In this document: positions 45,050 through 56,626 of the stretch, in pieces | How positions within the stretch are numbered: position 1 is the stretch's first letter | How the letters are laid out: each line of letters opens with the position of its first letter | From: Fratercula arctica | Taxonomy: Eukaryota; Chordata; Aves; Charadriiformes; Alcidae | Direction: 5' to 3' | NCBI GenBank assembly: GCA_947846985.1 | Contig: CANTUZ010000025.1 | Coordinates: 14,072,100-14,136,099 of the forward strand | Length of the DNA: 64,000 nucleotides | Made by a program: the position numbers and the translations under genes | The notes under the pieces: model-generated | The model's input: the letters and a program-made list of their open reading frames with translations, nothing else | Told to the model about the DNA's origin: nothing | Database searches by the model: none

Positions 45050-46597
45050 CTGGTCATGGTATCCGGTACTCACTTCTTGCAGAAATGACTTGGAAGTTCC
45101 TTCAAGAGGATCAGAAGCAAGATCAGGCCTTCTGCTCTCTCTGGGGAACTGCCCACTGGAAACTGGGGCGACACTTTTCCTGGAGGGATCTCCTTTTGTG
45201 GTTGTCCTTCCTTACAACTCCTGTACCCGTGCCCGCAGGATCCAAGTAGGTTGTCCATCCCACTTCCTCATGTCCTCTCCATGGTCACGCAGGTAGAACC
45301 AGAGGGTGCCTCGTGGTGTGTACCCTCTGTACTCTCTCTCTTGAGTGGGGAAATGCCTGCTCCTAATAGCTGAGATGCTTGCCCGTATAGGTGGGGAGTA
45401 GGACATATTCTCTTCAAGTTGCTGGACCTTCCGGGACAGTTTCTCCACAGCTGAGACAAGGGGGGAAGAGAGGCTTTCTTCATATCGCTGGAGCCGGCCA
45501 GCCACCTCATCCACCGTTGGTCCTTCTTCACCTTTCCATTCCATTACTGCCAGTGAGTTGGCATATGACGATGGTGCGCTCCGTACAAACTTCCGCCACA
45601 TGGGCCTTGTGCAGTGCACCTCATCAGGGTCCGTGGGCAAGTCTGCATTGTCCAAGTCATAATAAATCATCTCCCGCACGGCTAATTCTCTCAGGTACTG
45701 GATACCTCTTTCCATGGTGGTCCACTTGCTTGGGTGGCATACAACATCTTCACTGAAAGGGTACCTCTCCCTCACGCCTGACAGGAGTCGTTTCCAGAGG
45801 CTGAGGGCTTGGGCCTTTTTTCCAATTGCCTTGTCAATGCCGCCTTCCCTAGACAGGGATCCCAGCTGCCTGGCTTCCCTACCCTCTAATTCCAGGCTAC
45901 TGGCCCCATTATCCCAACACCGAAGCAGCCAGGTGACAGTGTGCTCACCTGAAAGTCGGCTGAAATCTTTTCGCATGTCCCACAGCTCACTCAGGGATAG
46001 GGATCGGGTAATTATCTCTGGTTCTGCCTCTTCCTCCTGTCCTTGTGATGGCCCTGGTTCATCGTCATCTCTTACTAAGCGAACTGATTTCTTTGTGTAC
46101 TTCTTCTTTTGTATGGGATCAACTGATACTGGCACGGGTTGGTTCCCTGGTTCAGCCGCAGTGCCCATCGCGGGGGCTGCAGCAGCTGCAGTGCTCGTCG
46201 GTCTGGTCTCTGTCTCTCTCTCCTGAGAGTGCTGCATAACACTGAGCAGTGCCTGCTAGGTACTGGCCAGGGCCCAGCACAGTGCAGTGAGTTGTGCCTC
46301 TCTGGAATAGCCACAGCATTTTCCCTTCAGATATTCTACTACTCTATCAGGGTCCTGTAATTGTTCAGGGGTGAAGTCCCAGACCATTGGAGGTGAGAAG
46401 TTCTCTAAGTACCTGCCCATGTTCTCCCACATGCCATGCCACCCCTGACTATCCAGCCTCGGAGCAGATCTCTGGGTGGTAGTCTTAAAGAGTTGTTTAA
46501 CCCTAAACGAGACCTGGAACATATTCAGCAAACATAATACTAGGAACATGCTGGTTTGAGCATCCCAAGGATATTCAAAGTTCTCAAAAGCTGTCAT
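45050..46597 (-). pseudogene. gag: ERVL gag (provirus C), two stops
   Basis: Starts with ATG 46597-46595, overlapping the stop of the leader ORF as ATGA. TAG at 46256-46258 and TAA at 45212-45214 interrupt it; otherwise it is collinear with gag of A. The Ala-rich repeat region is much shorter than in A (near 46130-46215), lacking the 10-residue repeats. The capsid-like block (WLLRCWDNGA, KWTTMERG) is well kept. Confidence 0.85.
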
Positions 46598-46911
46598 ACC
46601 TGACCCGAAGGAGAAAAGGGAGGCAAAAGAGCTGGGGAAAGTGTCCCCCCTGTTTCCCCCATAGACTGGGTGTAATTATTAATGAATTCTGAGAGGTGGT
46701 GCCCAATGTATGGACAGGACAGCAATACCACATAAACGCCCCAAAATAACCGTCTAACAAGTGATGTTATCATATCATAAGCCGATATCACACAGGACAG
46801 TAAAATGATAATCCTCATCCCCCTCCCGGAAGTAACAAATATCATCACAGGGAGTGCATAAAACACATAGGAATTTACATAGCACAGCCATGAGAACAAA
46901 CCAAGCAACAT
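46594..46911 (-). other. Hydrophobic leader ORF with ATG start, overlapping gag start (provirus C)
   Basis: 105 codons from ATG 46911. Two or three hydrophobic segments; examples are ALPVMIFVTS and MRIIILLSC. The stop TGA (46596-46594) shares bases with the gag ATG (46597-46595), the arrangement seen in termination-reinitiation pairs. Translation is not shown by the sequence. Confidence 0.45.
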
Positions 46912-47007
46912 AGTGACCAGTGACTATTTACCTAATACAATAAACACATACAACAAATTAGGTTTTATAAGCTCTAGTTGGATTCTGTCGTTATCTCAAC
47001 CCTTCGA

Positions 47008-47025
47008 GCCCCACGTTGGGCGCCA
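47008..47025 (-). promoter_or_regulatory. Primer binding site of provirus C
   Basis: Exact TGGCGCCCAACGTGGGGC on the minus strand. Confidence 0.9.
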
Positions 47026-47032
47026 AATGGAC

Positions 47033-47363
47033 TGTCCTGGTTTGGCCTCAGACGGCAACAAAGAACCACATGCCACTCGCTCAGGTCTTCCCAATATGGG
47101 AAGGATCAGAAGAAAAAGGCAAAACTCTTGGGTTGAGACAAAGGCAGTTTAACAGAACAGCAGAGGGAACAAGAAAAAAAACAATAACATGGATAGAGGA
47201 ATATACAAACATGATTACAGAACCACCACTCACCAACCAGACCCAGGAGGCCCCAGCCCACTCCAAGCAGCAACTTCCTGCCACCTCCCTCCTTTTAATC
47301 TCAGGGTGGGCGTGGCTCACATGGCATGGAATACTTAACCCTGTCCCTGCCGGAACCAGGACA
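47033..47363 (-). repeat. 5' LTR of provirus C
   Basis: 331 bp, TGTCCTGGTTCCGGC to CCAGGACA on the minus strand. Confidence 0.9.
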
Positions 47364-48990
47364 CAAGGGATACATAAAATCTCTCATGGTTGTTGCTGTC
47401 TTATCACTTCTTGGCATTTTTATTGCTGTTCTGTTTTCATTTTGGGGGAATCTTGTTGCATACAGTATATTTGTCTCAGATTCATTAATTTTCAGAGAAA
47501 ACTCAATTTGCATCAAAATACTTTGCTGTTTGGCTGTTGCTTTACATATCTTGGGGCCTCATGACTTGCAGGAGAACTTTGTCTTCAAATTATTTACTAG
47601 AGGGGAGAAAAAGCAATGCTATGCTATTGAAATTGCCCAAGTTTGAATACCACAAAAAGCAGTAAAATTATGCTGTTAGTTCCTCCAGTGAAAGCATTAT
47701 ATTGGATAACCTGTGTCATTGGTTTGGTTTGGTTTGATTTGGTTTTGCTGTGTCCTAGTTTTTAATAAGAACCATAAATGAATGTAGATTAAATTCAATA
47801 AAGACCTGTGGCAATCAATTTTTCATTTGACCTGTTCCCATAAAAAAAATTTTAAATATTTAGAAGTCATACAAGAACAATTTTTTTAAAATATTGATAT
47901 ACACATAGAAATATTCACTTGGATACTATTAATGAATCTTATGAAAGAAGCTGCTAAAAATTTTTGGAGATGGATTCCCTTCTTACTTATTGTACACTCA
48001 CTCTGGTATAAATCAGAATGGCTTTAGTGAAGGGAGAATAAATAAGTGTTTCTTCTTGGTTTTGGTTTTGAGGTTTGGGGCGGGGGGTGGGTTGAGATAC
48101 CAGAGAGGAACCAGATCACTTTCTGTGGACTTAAATTCCACCTGCTACATGATGAAGTTCACTTCCTTTTGAAGTGAACTTTCCCCTGTAAAAAACAGTG
48201 TATCGGTGGATGGAAAAATAATCTCTAACTTGTCAATTTTTTTTTCCACAAAGGATGTGAAAGTGAGGCAGAAGCTCATGAATGTCCTTCTGCATGTGGG
48301 CATTTATGTTGATAAAACTTTCAGAGGGGATGAACATCTGTGGTTTCAGTTGGCATTGTCAGATATCTTGAGTACCCAGAATATATGAAAACCATGCTCT
48401 TTGTCATAGAAGCTGAAATGAGGATGTGGAGGCTTATCATTTACACAATAAATCTGGAGAAATGTGGCTGCCAAATGCAACAGCATTATAGCATTAGTTG
48501 CAAATAAATAGTTGTGTGAGCACCTACAATGAGCCAATCCTGCTTCCTATGGTTTGGTGTATTGACTTTCCCTCCTCGTGTTCTCTCTTGTGCCACTTCA
48601 CACCTTCCTTTTCCTTCTGTAATCCCTTTTCCCTCTTTTTTTTCATTTAATCTTCTATTTTCTCAGCTGCTTTCCTTTCAACTAAATCTCTTCTGCTTTT
48701 TTTTTTTTAATATTCCTTTTCCTCGCATGGATTTGTAGCTCTTTTGTGCAAAGAAAAGCTTTGAGAACACTGAAAACACTCACTGCTCCTTTACTAATAC
48801 TTGTTTCTTAAGGAATACTAATTCTATAAGCAGTGTATGTGAACACTGAATTGAGAACTTTGAATCCTAAGTTAAAATGATTACTTGCTTCCACTTTTCT
48901 TCCTGTAGCAACTTGACATATGAGATGAAAAATGACTAGGAAGTTTTTATATTTGACTAAGCTTGTGATTCATAATCTACCCCTTTACAT
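47364..48990. other. Unannotated sequence
   Basis: No gene seen. A GGTTT/GGTTTTG run lies near 47720-47748. Confidence 0.5.
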
Positions 48991-48999
48991 CAAGGACGT

Positions 49000-49569
49000 A
49001 CGGAGAGGCTCTTGCTTATTCTTATTGCTATAACAACCAAGGTCAGCTAATTTCCTTATTTGCCCCGTTTGAGGGTCAGAAACAGAAAAGCGTAGAGGGG
49101 TCCCACCTGCAGGGAGGAGCGGACAGGGCAGGTGACCCAAAATTGACCAACAGGGGTACTCCATCCTATCTGCCCCATGCTCAGTATAAAAGCTGAGGGA
49201 TCAAAGGGTCAGTGCTCTTCCTTCAATGGCCGACGTCCGAGGAGGACCCTGTCTGTTCATCTGCCTTTTGATCTGATCCATGTGTTCCTGACTCCAGATG
49301 TGGAATCCAGTTCCCATCTGTCGCTGAGTCCAGTCTGGGACTTCCCTAGTGCCTGCTGGTGATGTCATCCTGGGAGCTTGATATGTTTTTGTATATACTG
49401 TATCTATTTCATTATTTCCTTTTTATTTTATTATTATTATTTCATTGAAGTAGTTTAGTTCCTTCTAAACTCATAAATCTCTTTATCTCTTCTCCTCATC
49501 TCCTTGGAGCAAGAGGTGGGGGAGAGCATCTGTCATCTGTCATGGGCCAATTCAGCCTAAACCATGACA
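49000..49569 (+). repeat. Probable solo LTR
   Basis: Contains a strong TATAAAA (49185-49191) preceded by a GC-richer promoter-like stretch, a T-rich region after it, and an end GGGCCAATTCAGCC...AACCATGACA that resembles the ERVL-type LTR ending. The 5' edge was not found, so the start is approximate; no target duplication was identified. Confidence 0.5.
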
Positions 49570-52569
49570 CACGTATTACAATTAATATGCATGCATGTCT
49601 TCCAAATAGTATCAGGTTTTGGTGAGAATGCACTGAAAGAAAATCTGCTTCCATGCATTATGTATAAATTAGATGGATGGATTAGATGGCTAGAAAGATA
49701 GAATGTTATTTCATAATGGTTTTATTTTTTTATTCTATTAATATTTGCTTAAATTCATGCTTAATGTTTCATTTCATTAGTGTTATGCCTAATGTTATTT
49801 CAATTAGTTTGGAGGGATTTTTTTGTGTTTTGTGTAACAGCTTGAAAAGTTTGGACAGAATCATGGAAATGGAATAAATCTGTTAATGTCAATCTAATTG
49901 TGCAATCTACTTAGTGGTCTTGAAAATCAATCAATACAAAACATGTTTTACATATTTCAATATGAATTTCCTCCTGTCACTCAGCAACGATTACTCACCA
50001 TAAAAATGTATATTTTCAAGAAAAAAAAATATGACCTTTGGAGACTGGAATCTTATTCAGCAATCTGTGTTCAAGAAAATAATTTCAGCTTGCCTCAGAA
50101 ATTACCTGGAGAGACCTCCTACTGAAAAGTGATGGTTTTCATTCTCCATCTTCAGTCAAATTTTAGCATCCTTCCTGAGGGAGCCAGCTGTCACTTGGTT
50201 AAGGGTTTGGAAATCTAGGCACTAGCCTACTTTTATTTCATCCAGACAATTCAGATAATGTGTACGCTTCCAAATAGCTATTAGAGAGAGTGTTAACTTC
50301 CACTTGGTCATTAAGGCGCAAATTTTTTATCTTGTTACCCCAGCCAATGAGAGTAACAAGGTCATGATTCATCTTGTCCTTAAGAAAATGTTCAGAATAT
50401 ATTAGACAAATTACTATTCCTCTCCTTAGATAGTAATGGAGCCTACCTGGATCGCTCAGAGGTAGATGTCCAGTGTAGATATCTAAAAGTAAAGATTATG
50501 AATCATAACATAAATATATGGGGTTTTTTCTGTAAGCTCTGAGTCATTTGTATTAGATTTCTCAAGACTATTTCAGACTAGCTGTTTAAAAACTCTTTAA
50601 GCCTGTCCTAGTCTGACTTTTGAGTCAAAGACAAAGCAGGCAACTCCGAAGGGTCATTCATCCGACCCTGTGTTAGGCATCTGAGCTTCTCTGTTGATTG
50701 TTTATGTTTAATTTTGTATCTTGGAGTATGATTCTGCCCATAGAGGTTTGTGGCCTAAAAGACATATCGACATTTAACATCTGTCCCTGTCCTTGTTGTG
50801 TCACAGCATGTAGCCACCACTGTTATGTCCAAACCTTGTTTCATGTCTTTTGAAGATTTAGATCTTCAAAAATTTCTAGGGAACTATTTAGACATATACC
50901 GCAAAATCTTATGACATTGCACTGCCCTTATATGATACATGCACAGACCTTGTTGTTTAAATAATATATGAGAAGCTTTGGAGCTCTTGGCACCTGATCT
51001 TCACTTTCTTGGAAGCCCATTCTTTGCAGTCCAGATCTGTGCCTTCTTATCAATTAGGTAAGTGTGTGCTAGGCGTGTGATATATACTGTAATGGTGTCA
51101 CTGTATCATGTGTATGTGAGTCACTTTTTACTTCAGTCAAAGGGTCAGCTAATTATGTCACTACTACCAAGTTCCCCAATAGCAGCAAGAAAGCACAGTG
51201 TTGTTCCTATGCAACACAGTGTATCACCAAAATTGTGCCTTCAGAGTAACGGGAAAATATCCCAAGTGCCCTCAACTTATAAAGCCATACAAGAAAATCA
51301 TATATATCTTTCATTTGAAGTGATACAGGTAGAGTTAATAGGAGTCCTTTCAGAACAGACCAGCTACCTGCACATTTTGGTTCTCATTAATTAGCAAAAT
51401 CAAGTGAAAAGTGCTACAGAGAAAAAAGTTTGAGCAAATGAACAAAGAAAGAACCAAAGAAAGATCTGTCAGCCTGTCTATCCCAGAAAAAAGCAAGCAC
51501 GCAAGCAAACAAACAAAACAGGAAAATCTCCCCTCGCATGCATAGAGTGATTGTTGTCAACATTTAAAGGCCATGAAAGTAATTTTGAAAAGTAGGTCCT
51601 GGAAATTCATCTTGTAAAAACAATTCTTATTTTTCCAGGGACAAATGGAAGGGGAAAGTCTATGAAACGAGAGTTAGTACAGGTCCCTTCAAACTTGTAA
51701 ATGGAGGGAGGGTCATTTAATCATCACTGCTCTTATTACTGTGCATCTTAATGCCCTCTCAGTAATAAATTTTGCATTTTTACTGTCTCTTTATATATGC
51801 CTTTTCCCATTTTATATGCACATTCTTTGTTCAACTCTCTCCAGCCAGGATGCTTGTGCCACTCCAGGAACACATACATGTCTTTATGACTGATTTGTAC
51901 AGTAAATATGCTCATTTCAGAGTACTTGCTGTAAAAGATCTAGCCCAACTGTCTCAATGTCCTCCCTGATGTCCCATCATTGTGAAAAATGGCTACCTTA
52001 AAACCAGGTCAGCAACAAATTTCACAGTGGTGGTGTTGTGCTTCATTTTAGCATTTAAAGCAGCATTGGGATCTGACCAGAGAAACTAAGTTGTAGAAGG
52101 TCAGCGTATGTACTAGCACCACACTAGGCAGACAAGATCATAGTCTGCTGAATTTGGCCTATGCTCTTTGATAAAATATATTAATTAACATAGACATCAA
52201 ATAGTTTAATAAAATGTCCCTAAATCTGTTCATCCCAGCATCAACCACTCTAAAATACAATTATAGGTTTTGGGGCTATTTTAAGGTGTTTTTTAAGGGC
52301 TCTAAGGGTGTAATTTAATAACTGAGATTATTTGAATTCTGAGTTATCCATTCTGCTAAACTACTGAAGTAGGGTTTGATATATTAAAGCTTAAAGTAAT
52401 TGAAGTAGGGGCTTAATATATTAGAACTGTAAATTAGAGTAGGAGCTTAATTTAGGAGACTAGGTGCCTTAAGGCTGTACAAAGAGCAGATGCAACAGTT
52501 GTAGTACTAAATGTCAGAACTTATCTCCTATTTTTTTAAGAAAGAATGCTTTAGGACAATATAACCTTG
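49570..52569. other. Unannotated sequence
   Basis: No gene, RNA or recognisable repeat; a CAAGCAAACAAACAAA run lies near 51500. Confidence 0.5.
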
Positions 52570-53003
52570 TAGTAGAAGCTTATGTCTCAAAACAAGGGGC
52601 CCAGGATTACTGAGGAATGCAGAGACTAGTCAAAGCTAACACTTCTGATGCACCAGCAAGAATAAAGGAGTAGAGCAGAGGCCTGCAGTTCACCCAGAAG
52701 TCACAACGATGAAGAGGAGTGGAGGAAGTAAACGACCACCAGATGTCTCTGAAGACCACCGAGACACTCTAGTGTGCATGTGGGAGTGGGCAGTAACCTG
52801 TAGTAGTGAGTTAATGAATAGGTAATCATTTCTTGGAAAACTAGTGAATATGCATACATAGTATGTATTTAAACTGTACATCTAAATCAGTCAGTGCGCA
52901 CATTAGGTGGACCAATCCCCTGTGTGCCCAGTGCTGCAATAAAGAATACCTGCTTAATAGTCACTGAGGCTATTGAGTCTTAACTTAGGCATTTCACTGC
53001 ATC
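52570..53003 (+). repeat. Possible solo LTR with AATAAA
   Basis: The segment GACCAATCCCCTGTGTGCCC followed by TGCAATAAAGAATACC (52910-52950) has the look of an LTR R/U5 region with a polyadenylation signal. Upstream is a purine-rich unique stretch. Edges are guesses and no internal region or duplication supports it. Confidence 0.35.
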
Positions 53004-54550
53004 ACTACCATGATTCTGACTATTTTCAAAATCATGATAAACCTCACTGAAGGCAAAAGAGTTGCACCATTTATCTCAAGTTTGTCTGCCTTTTATTTGT
53101 ATGCATTATGATAAAATAAAGAAAATAATTGCAGCCAAAATGTGTCTTACTCACATCCAGAGGTGAGAAAAGAGTTGTTACTAAATTTTGTTACTAATAG
53201 TTGCTAATCTTTGTCATGAGCAGATATTATGGTTTTTGTTTGTTTGTTTGTTTTGTCTCTTATCATCCTGAAAGAGAAACCTGAGCACATTAAAAATTTT
53301 GGTCTGCTCGTGTATGACACAGAGTTGGGGACTGAACAAAATAAACCAAATTGTTCAGCATTATAATTACAGATTTTCATTATGGAAGCTTAGATATCTT
53401 TGGGTATAGAATATTCAAGGACATTTTGTATATGACACAGTGTTCTACTTGTGCACCACAACACAGGTTACGTGAGACTGTGGTAGCCTGTGTTATTAAG
53501 GTGCATAATACAGGCTAGGAGCTAGGAGCTATCAGGTCTTCCTAAATTCTCCAAGCTTAGTGCCTGAGAACAACAACATCTGGTTGTTTGCATCAGTACT
53601 TTTGGTATTAATTCTATTGTCTAATCCTTCCCAAATGCAATTGTGCTAGAATGCATTAATCCATGAATTTGGATTCATTTCCTTCTGTTACTACTTGAAG
53701 TGGGATCCATAGGACATTTCCACAATCTAGTACTACATGTTGTATTATCTTTCACACATTGGAGAGCTTTCCTCATAGTCATGTCTGCCTGGCCTTTCAT
53801 GGTTTCATAGACAACAAGATCCAGAGACCTCAAACATAACCAAAGTTAAATTTGTACATTGTAAATGGTCTCATATCTTCAATTAGAGGATATAGTCAAA
53901 GACTCTTGATTTTATTACTTAATTTATCTTCTTTTAGAATTTTCTCTGAAGAACTTTAGCCTCCATAAGCAAATGGGCTCCTGTGGAAACATCAAGCACA
54001 CATCAAGTGAAGACTGAGGAAAGCATTCTTCAGCTTGTCAACCAGCTTGTCTGGCTCTGAGTTTCTTCATAAGCTTTTCAAATATACCTCTGCAAAATAC
54101 ATAAGGAAAACACTCCAAATTTGATTCTTGATTCTTTGGACACTGTTGGTGAAGAGACAAGGATGGAAAATGGGGTGACACTTAAATTTCTTTGCAGTTC
54201 TTTTGCCATTGCAATTCATTTATTAAGTCAATGACTGACAAACTGATTTCACAGCACCAAGGAGCACTATCAAATATAAAGAGCCTGCCTCAGAATGCAG
54301 ACACTGTAAATTTTCAAGTTTTTATATGAATGATTTCTGGACAGAATATGATTGAAATAAATGAGGTTCAATCATGGGTCAAATCACTCACTCGTGTGGA
54401 GCTCCTCATAAGGGTATGGCATGATGCAAGTCACCACCACTGAAGGAAATCAAATATGAGAGATCAGATGGGAAAGCAATTAATGGACAATAATGAGTAC
54501 ATAGCGATGAAGGGTTTATACTCTGTATAAGACCAATTAATGTAAAATAC
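53004..54550. other. Unannotated sequence
   Basis: No gene seen; a (TTTG)n run lies near 53237-53254. Confidence 0.5.
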
Positions 54551-54631
54551 TGTAAGAGACAACTCGTAATTTCTCTTAAACAAAGTAGCCTGAAGAGATG
54601 TTTAAAGTCTCAAACGCTCACAGTACCAGGC
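54551..54631 (+). repeat. LTR-F copy 2, left part (split by provirus E)
   Basis: Begins TGTAAGAGACA like copy 1 at 20049 and follows it (CTCAAACGCTCACA versus CTCAAACACTCACA) to the insertion point. The last six bases, CCAGGC, are the target duplication of provirus E. Confidence 0.7.
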
Positions 54632-54958
54632 TGTGGAGCATTGATTCACAGACTCTGGCAGGGTATGGACCAAAGACCTTTATTACAACAATTTCCCGAG
54701 TTTTATAGGTACAGGTACTGTCCACGCGCAGGCAGCATCCTGCTGGTAGGTTGAAGGTCGATTGCCACGCACTTCTCAGTGTCTTCTAATTGGTCGTCTC
54801 TGACTGTTCATGCGGAGTAGCAGCTTTGCTTTTCACATTCCTTTCCTTGCTGATATCTCCTGACACTTGCTTATCTTTTCTCTCAAGGCGCCTCTCACGG
54901 GTACAGCTTTGTCTCATCAAGGCCAAACAGATTCCCTATGCTACTCTCTGTCTCCACA
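54632..54958 (-). repeat. 3' LTR of provirus E
   Basis: 327 bp. On the minus strand it runs TGTGGAGACAG to GCTCCACA, with TATAAAA and, about 20 bp on, AATAAAGG, implying a very short R region as in alpharetroviruses. Confidence 0.93.
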
Positions 54959-54974
54959 ATTCCCCCTTTTTTAT
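54959..54974 (-). promoter_or_regulatory. Polypurine tract of provirus E
   Basis: AAAAAAGGGGGAAT on the minus strand, directly before the 3' LTR. Confidence 0.8.
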
Positions 54975-55030
54975 TTTTTCTGCAACAAAAGCTTGATTAA
55001 TCATTTTTTGCACTATTTTCTGTAAGCAGC

Positions 55031-55776
55031 CTAAAATACAGAACACGACAAGCATTGGATGACAAAGATGACGTTTAGAACATTTAAAACATAAGTTGCT
55101 TTATCCAATCGCTCTTGAGGTGTCATACCTACGGGATTCCCCCTTTTTCGTTTATCAAGCATGGTTTTTAAGGTATGATGCATACGTTGCAGAATTGCTT
55201 GCCCAGTTGGGGAATGAGGAATACCGGTGACATGTTTAATACCCCATGTCTGTAGAGAGGCCTGTATTTTATCGGACACATAAGCTGGTCTGTTATCAGT
55301 TTTTACAGTTTTCGGTACTCCCATGACTGCAATGCATTGCAACCCATGTCGAATAACATCATGAGCCTTCTCTCCTGTAGGAGCAGTAGCTACGACAAGG
55401 TGAGAAAACAAATCAACTGAAACATGTACATAGCGCAAACGTCCAAATTCCATAATGTGCGTAACCTCGGATGGCCAAAGTTCATCAGGTGTAAGCCCTC
55501 GCCGGTTAACCCCCGCAAATGATGGCAGAGGAGCCAGCTGCTGACAGTGCAAATGACCCTGCAAAATCAATCGTGCTAACATTTCAATCATCATAGTTAC
55601 TGTTTTTTGAAAAGGTATGTGGCAAAAATACCCACTCTAATGCAGTCAGGCTCTTTGCGAGTGCATCATCCCACTGTCCTATCAGGGCATAAGGTTGAAA
55701 GTCTTGATATATCATAAACAAATCTGCAATGTGCTGTAATGCCTTCTGAGCTGTTGGGGTTAATGAACGTGGAACT
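55031..55776 (-). pseudogene. pol: Second, foreign partial pol (RT connection fused to integrase) downstream of env
   Basis: Minus strand. It begins at about 55776 with an RT thumb/connection piece (TPTAQKALQHIADLF, then LEWVFLPHTFSK), loses RNase H, shifts frame and continues as integrase (frame 55594-55031). The integrase first Asp is kept (VSVDLFSHL), the second motif reads TDNRPAYV with Arg for the usual Gly, and the third reads QAILQRMHH with Gln where the catalytic Glu belongs, so it is dead. The sequence differs strongly from the main pol of the same provirus and so comes from another class II lineage. The RT part is also present in relic D (7664-7766). Confidence 0.78.
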
Positions 55777-56150
55777 TACAGGGGAGGAGGGGGCAGACAC
55801 AGCGCTTCAGGGCGTCCCCTGTATCTTCAAAGTGCGCTCATGTCTATCCCCCTCTCTCTGACCCGAGACAGCCCCCTTATATCCTGCCCCGGACTGAGTG
55901 GAAAAGTACAGGCTAGGGTTGCTGCATGCGTGGCCAGCGCATGCCGTGAGCCTCACCAGACTCATGATCCAGCTTTGCTAACTGCGGATGTCTGATACCT
56001 GACTGCCTTGTTGTACTCCCTCCTTGTTATCTTCTTCTTTGAAGGTCAGGTTCTCATGGATACGCACATAGTTTTTGCAACAACAGTACTGAGGTCCTTT
56101 TTCCCAACCTATATACTGGGTTTGGTTCAACTAGTAATTTTCCGTCGTGT
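55777..56150 (-). repeat. LTR-like spacer between env TM and second pol (provirus E)
   Basis: Nearly identical to 7767-8138. ATATAAGGGGGCTGTC on the minus strand resembles a TATA box, and a purine-rich AACAAGGAGGGAG lies further upstream. It may be an LTR remnant of one parent. No open frame. Confidence 0.4.
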
Positions 56151-56151
56151 C

Positions 56152-56626
56152 TCACTCAGACCATCCTCTATTATCCCTTACACATGCCACCCCACGGTCC
56201 ATAGTTGGGACACGACGATATTCTACAACTCGTACAAGGGTATGATGCAAAGCGGCATCTACAACTGATCGTATAATGCTTATTAAACACGGCAAAGAGA
56301 ATACTAAACATGACAGACAAATTCCTTCCACACAGGCAATGAGTATAATTTCCTTCAACCAACCCCACCCCCAAGTCCATCCAGCAAAGAGATTTCACCC
56401 AGCGGTCTCCACAAGTTGCTGGCTCGGTCGGTGCAGTTCTTGCAACTGGGCATGGATGGATTTGGAGTGGTCACTTAGATTCATACAACACAGTCCTTTA
56501 AAATCTTGACAACCGTGTCCGTGAGCCCCTATACCGTAGTATGCGCCTCCCCTTTCAGACCGATGGTTAGTTGGTTCTTCAAAGATGCTGTGTTCAGACT
56601 TCCATAACTGCGTCCATGCCTGCTTG
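56152..56626 (-). pseudogene. env: Alpharetrovirus-like env TM fragment (provirus E)
   Basis: Retains the C-x6-CC loop (CQDFKGLCC near 56486-56512), the following amphipathic stretch and a hydrophobic membrane segment (about 56260-56350). The fusion-peptide side and the helix kept in relic D are missing; sequence before the loop joins a short unrelated N-terminal piece next to the end of pol. In-frame TGA at 56395-56397, the same as in relic D. It cannot make a functional envelope. Confidence 0.8.

Larger units (their letters stand above)
41054..47363 (-). mobile_element. ERVL-type provirus C, most complete copy
   Basis: 6310 bp on the minus strand with both LTRs, exact Lys-1,2 primer binding site, leader ORF, gag, pro-pol and 3' region. 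Gag has two stops (46256-46258 and 45212-45214) and pol has one (43640-43642) plus a 42-bp in-frame deletion. RNase H and integrase are intact by eye. The target duplication is imperfect: AAGGG at 41049-41053, and AAGGG again at 47365-47369, one base away from the LTR edge. The outermost base pair of the 3' LTR has changed (AA rather than CA on the minus strand). Confidence 0.92.
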
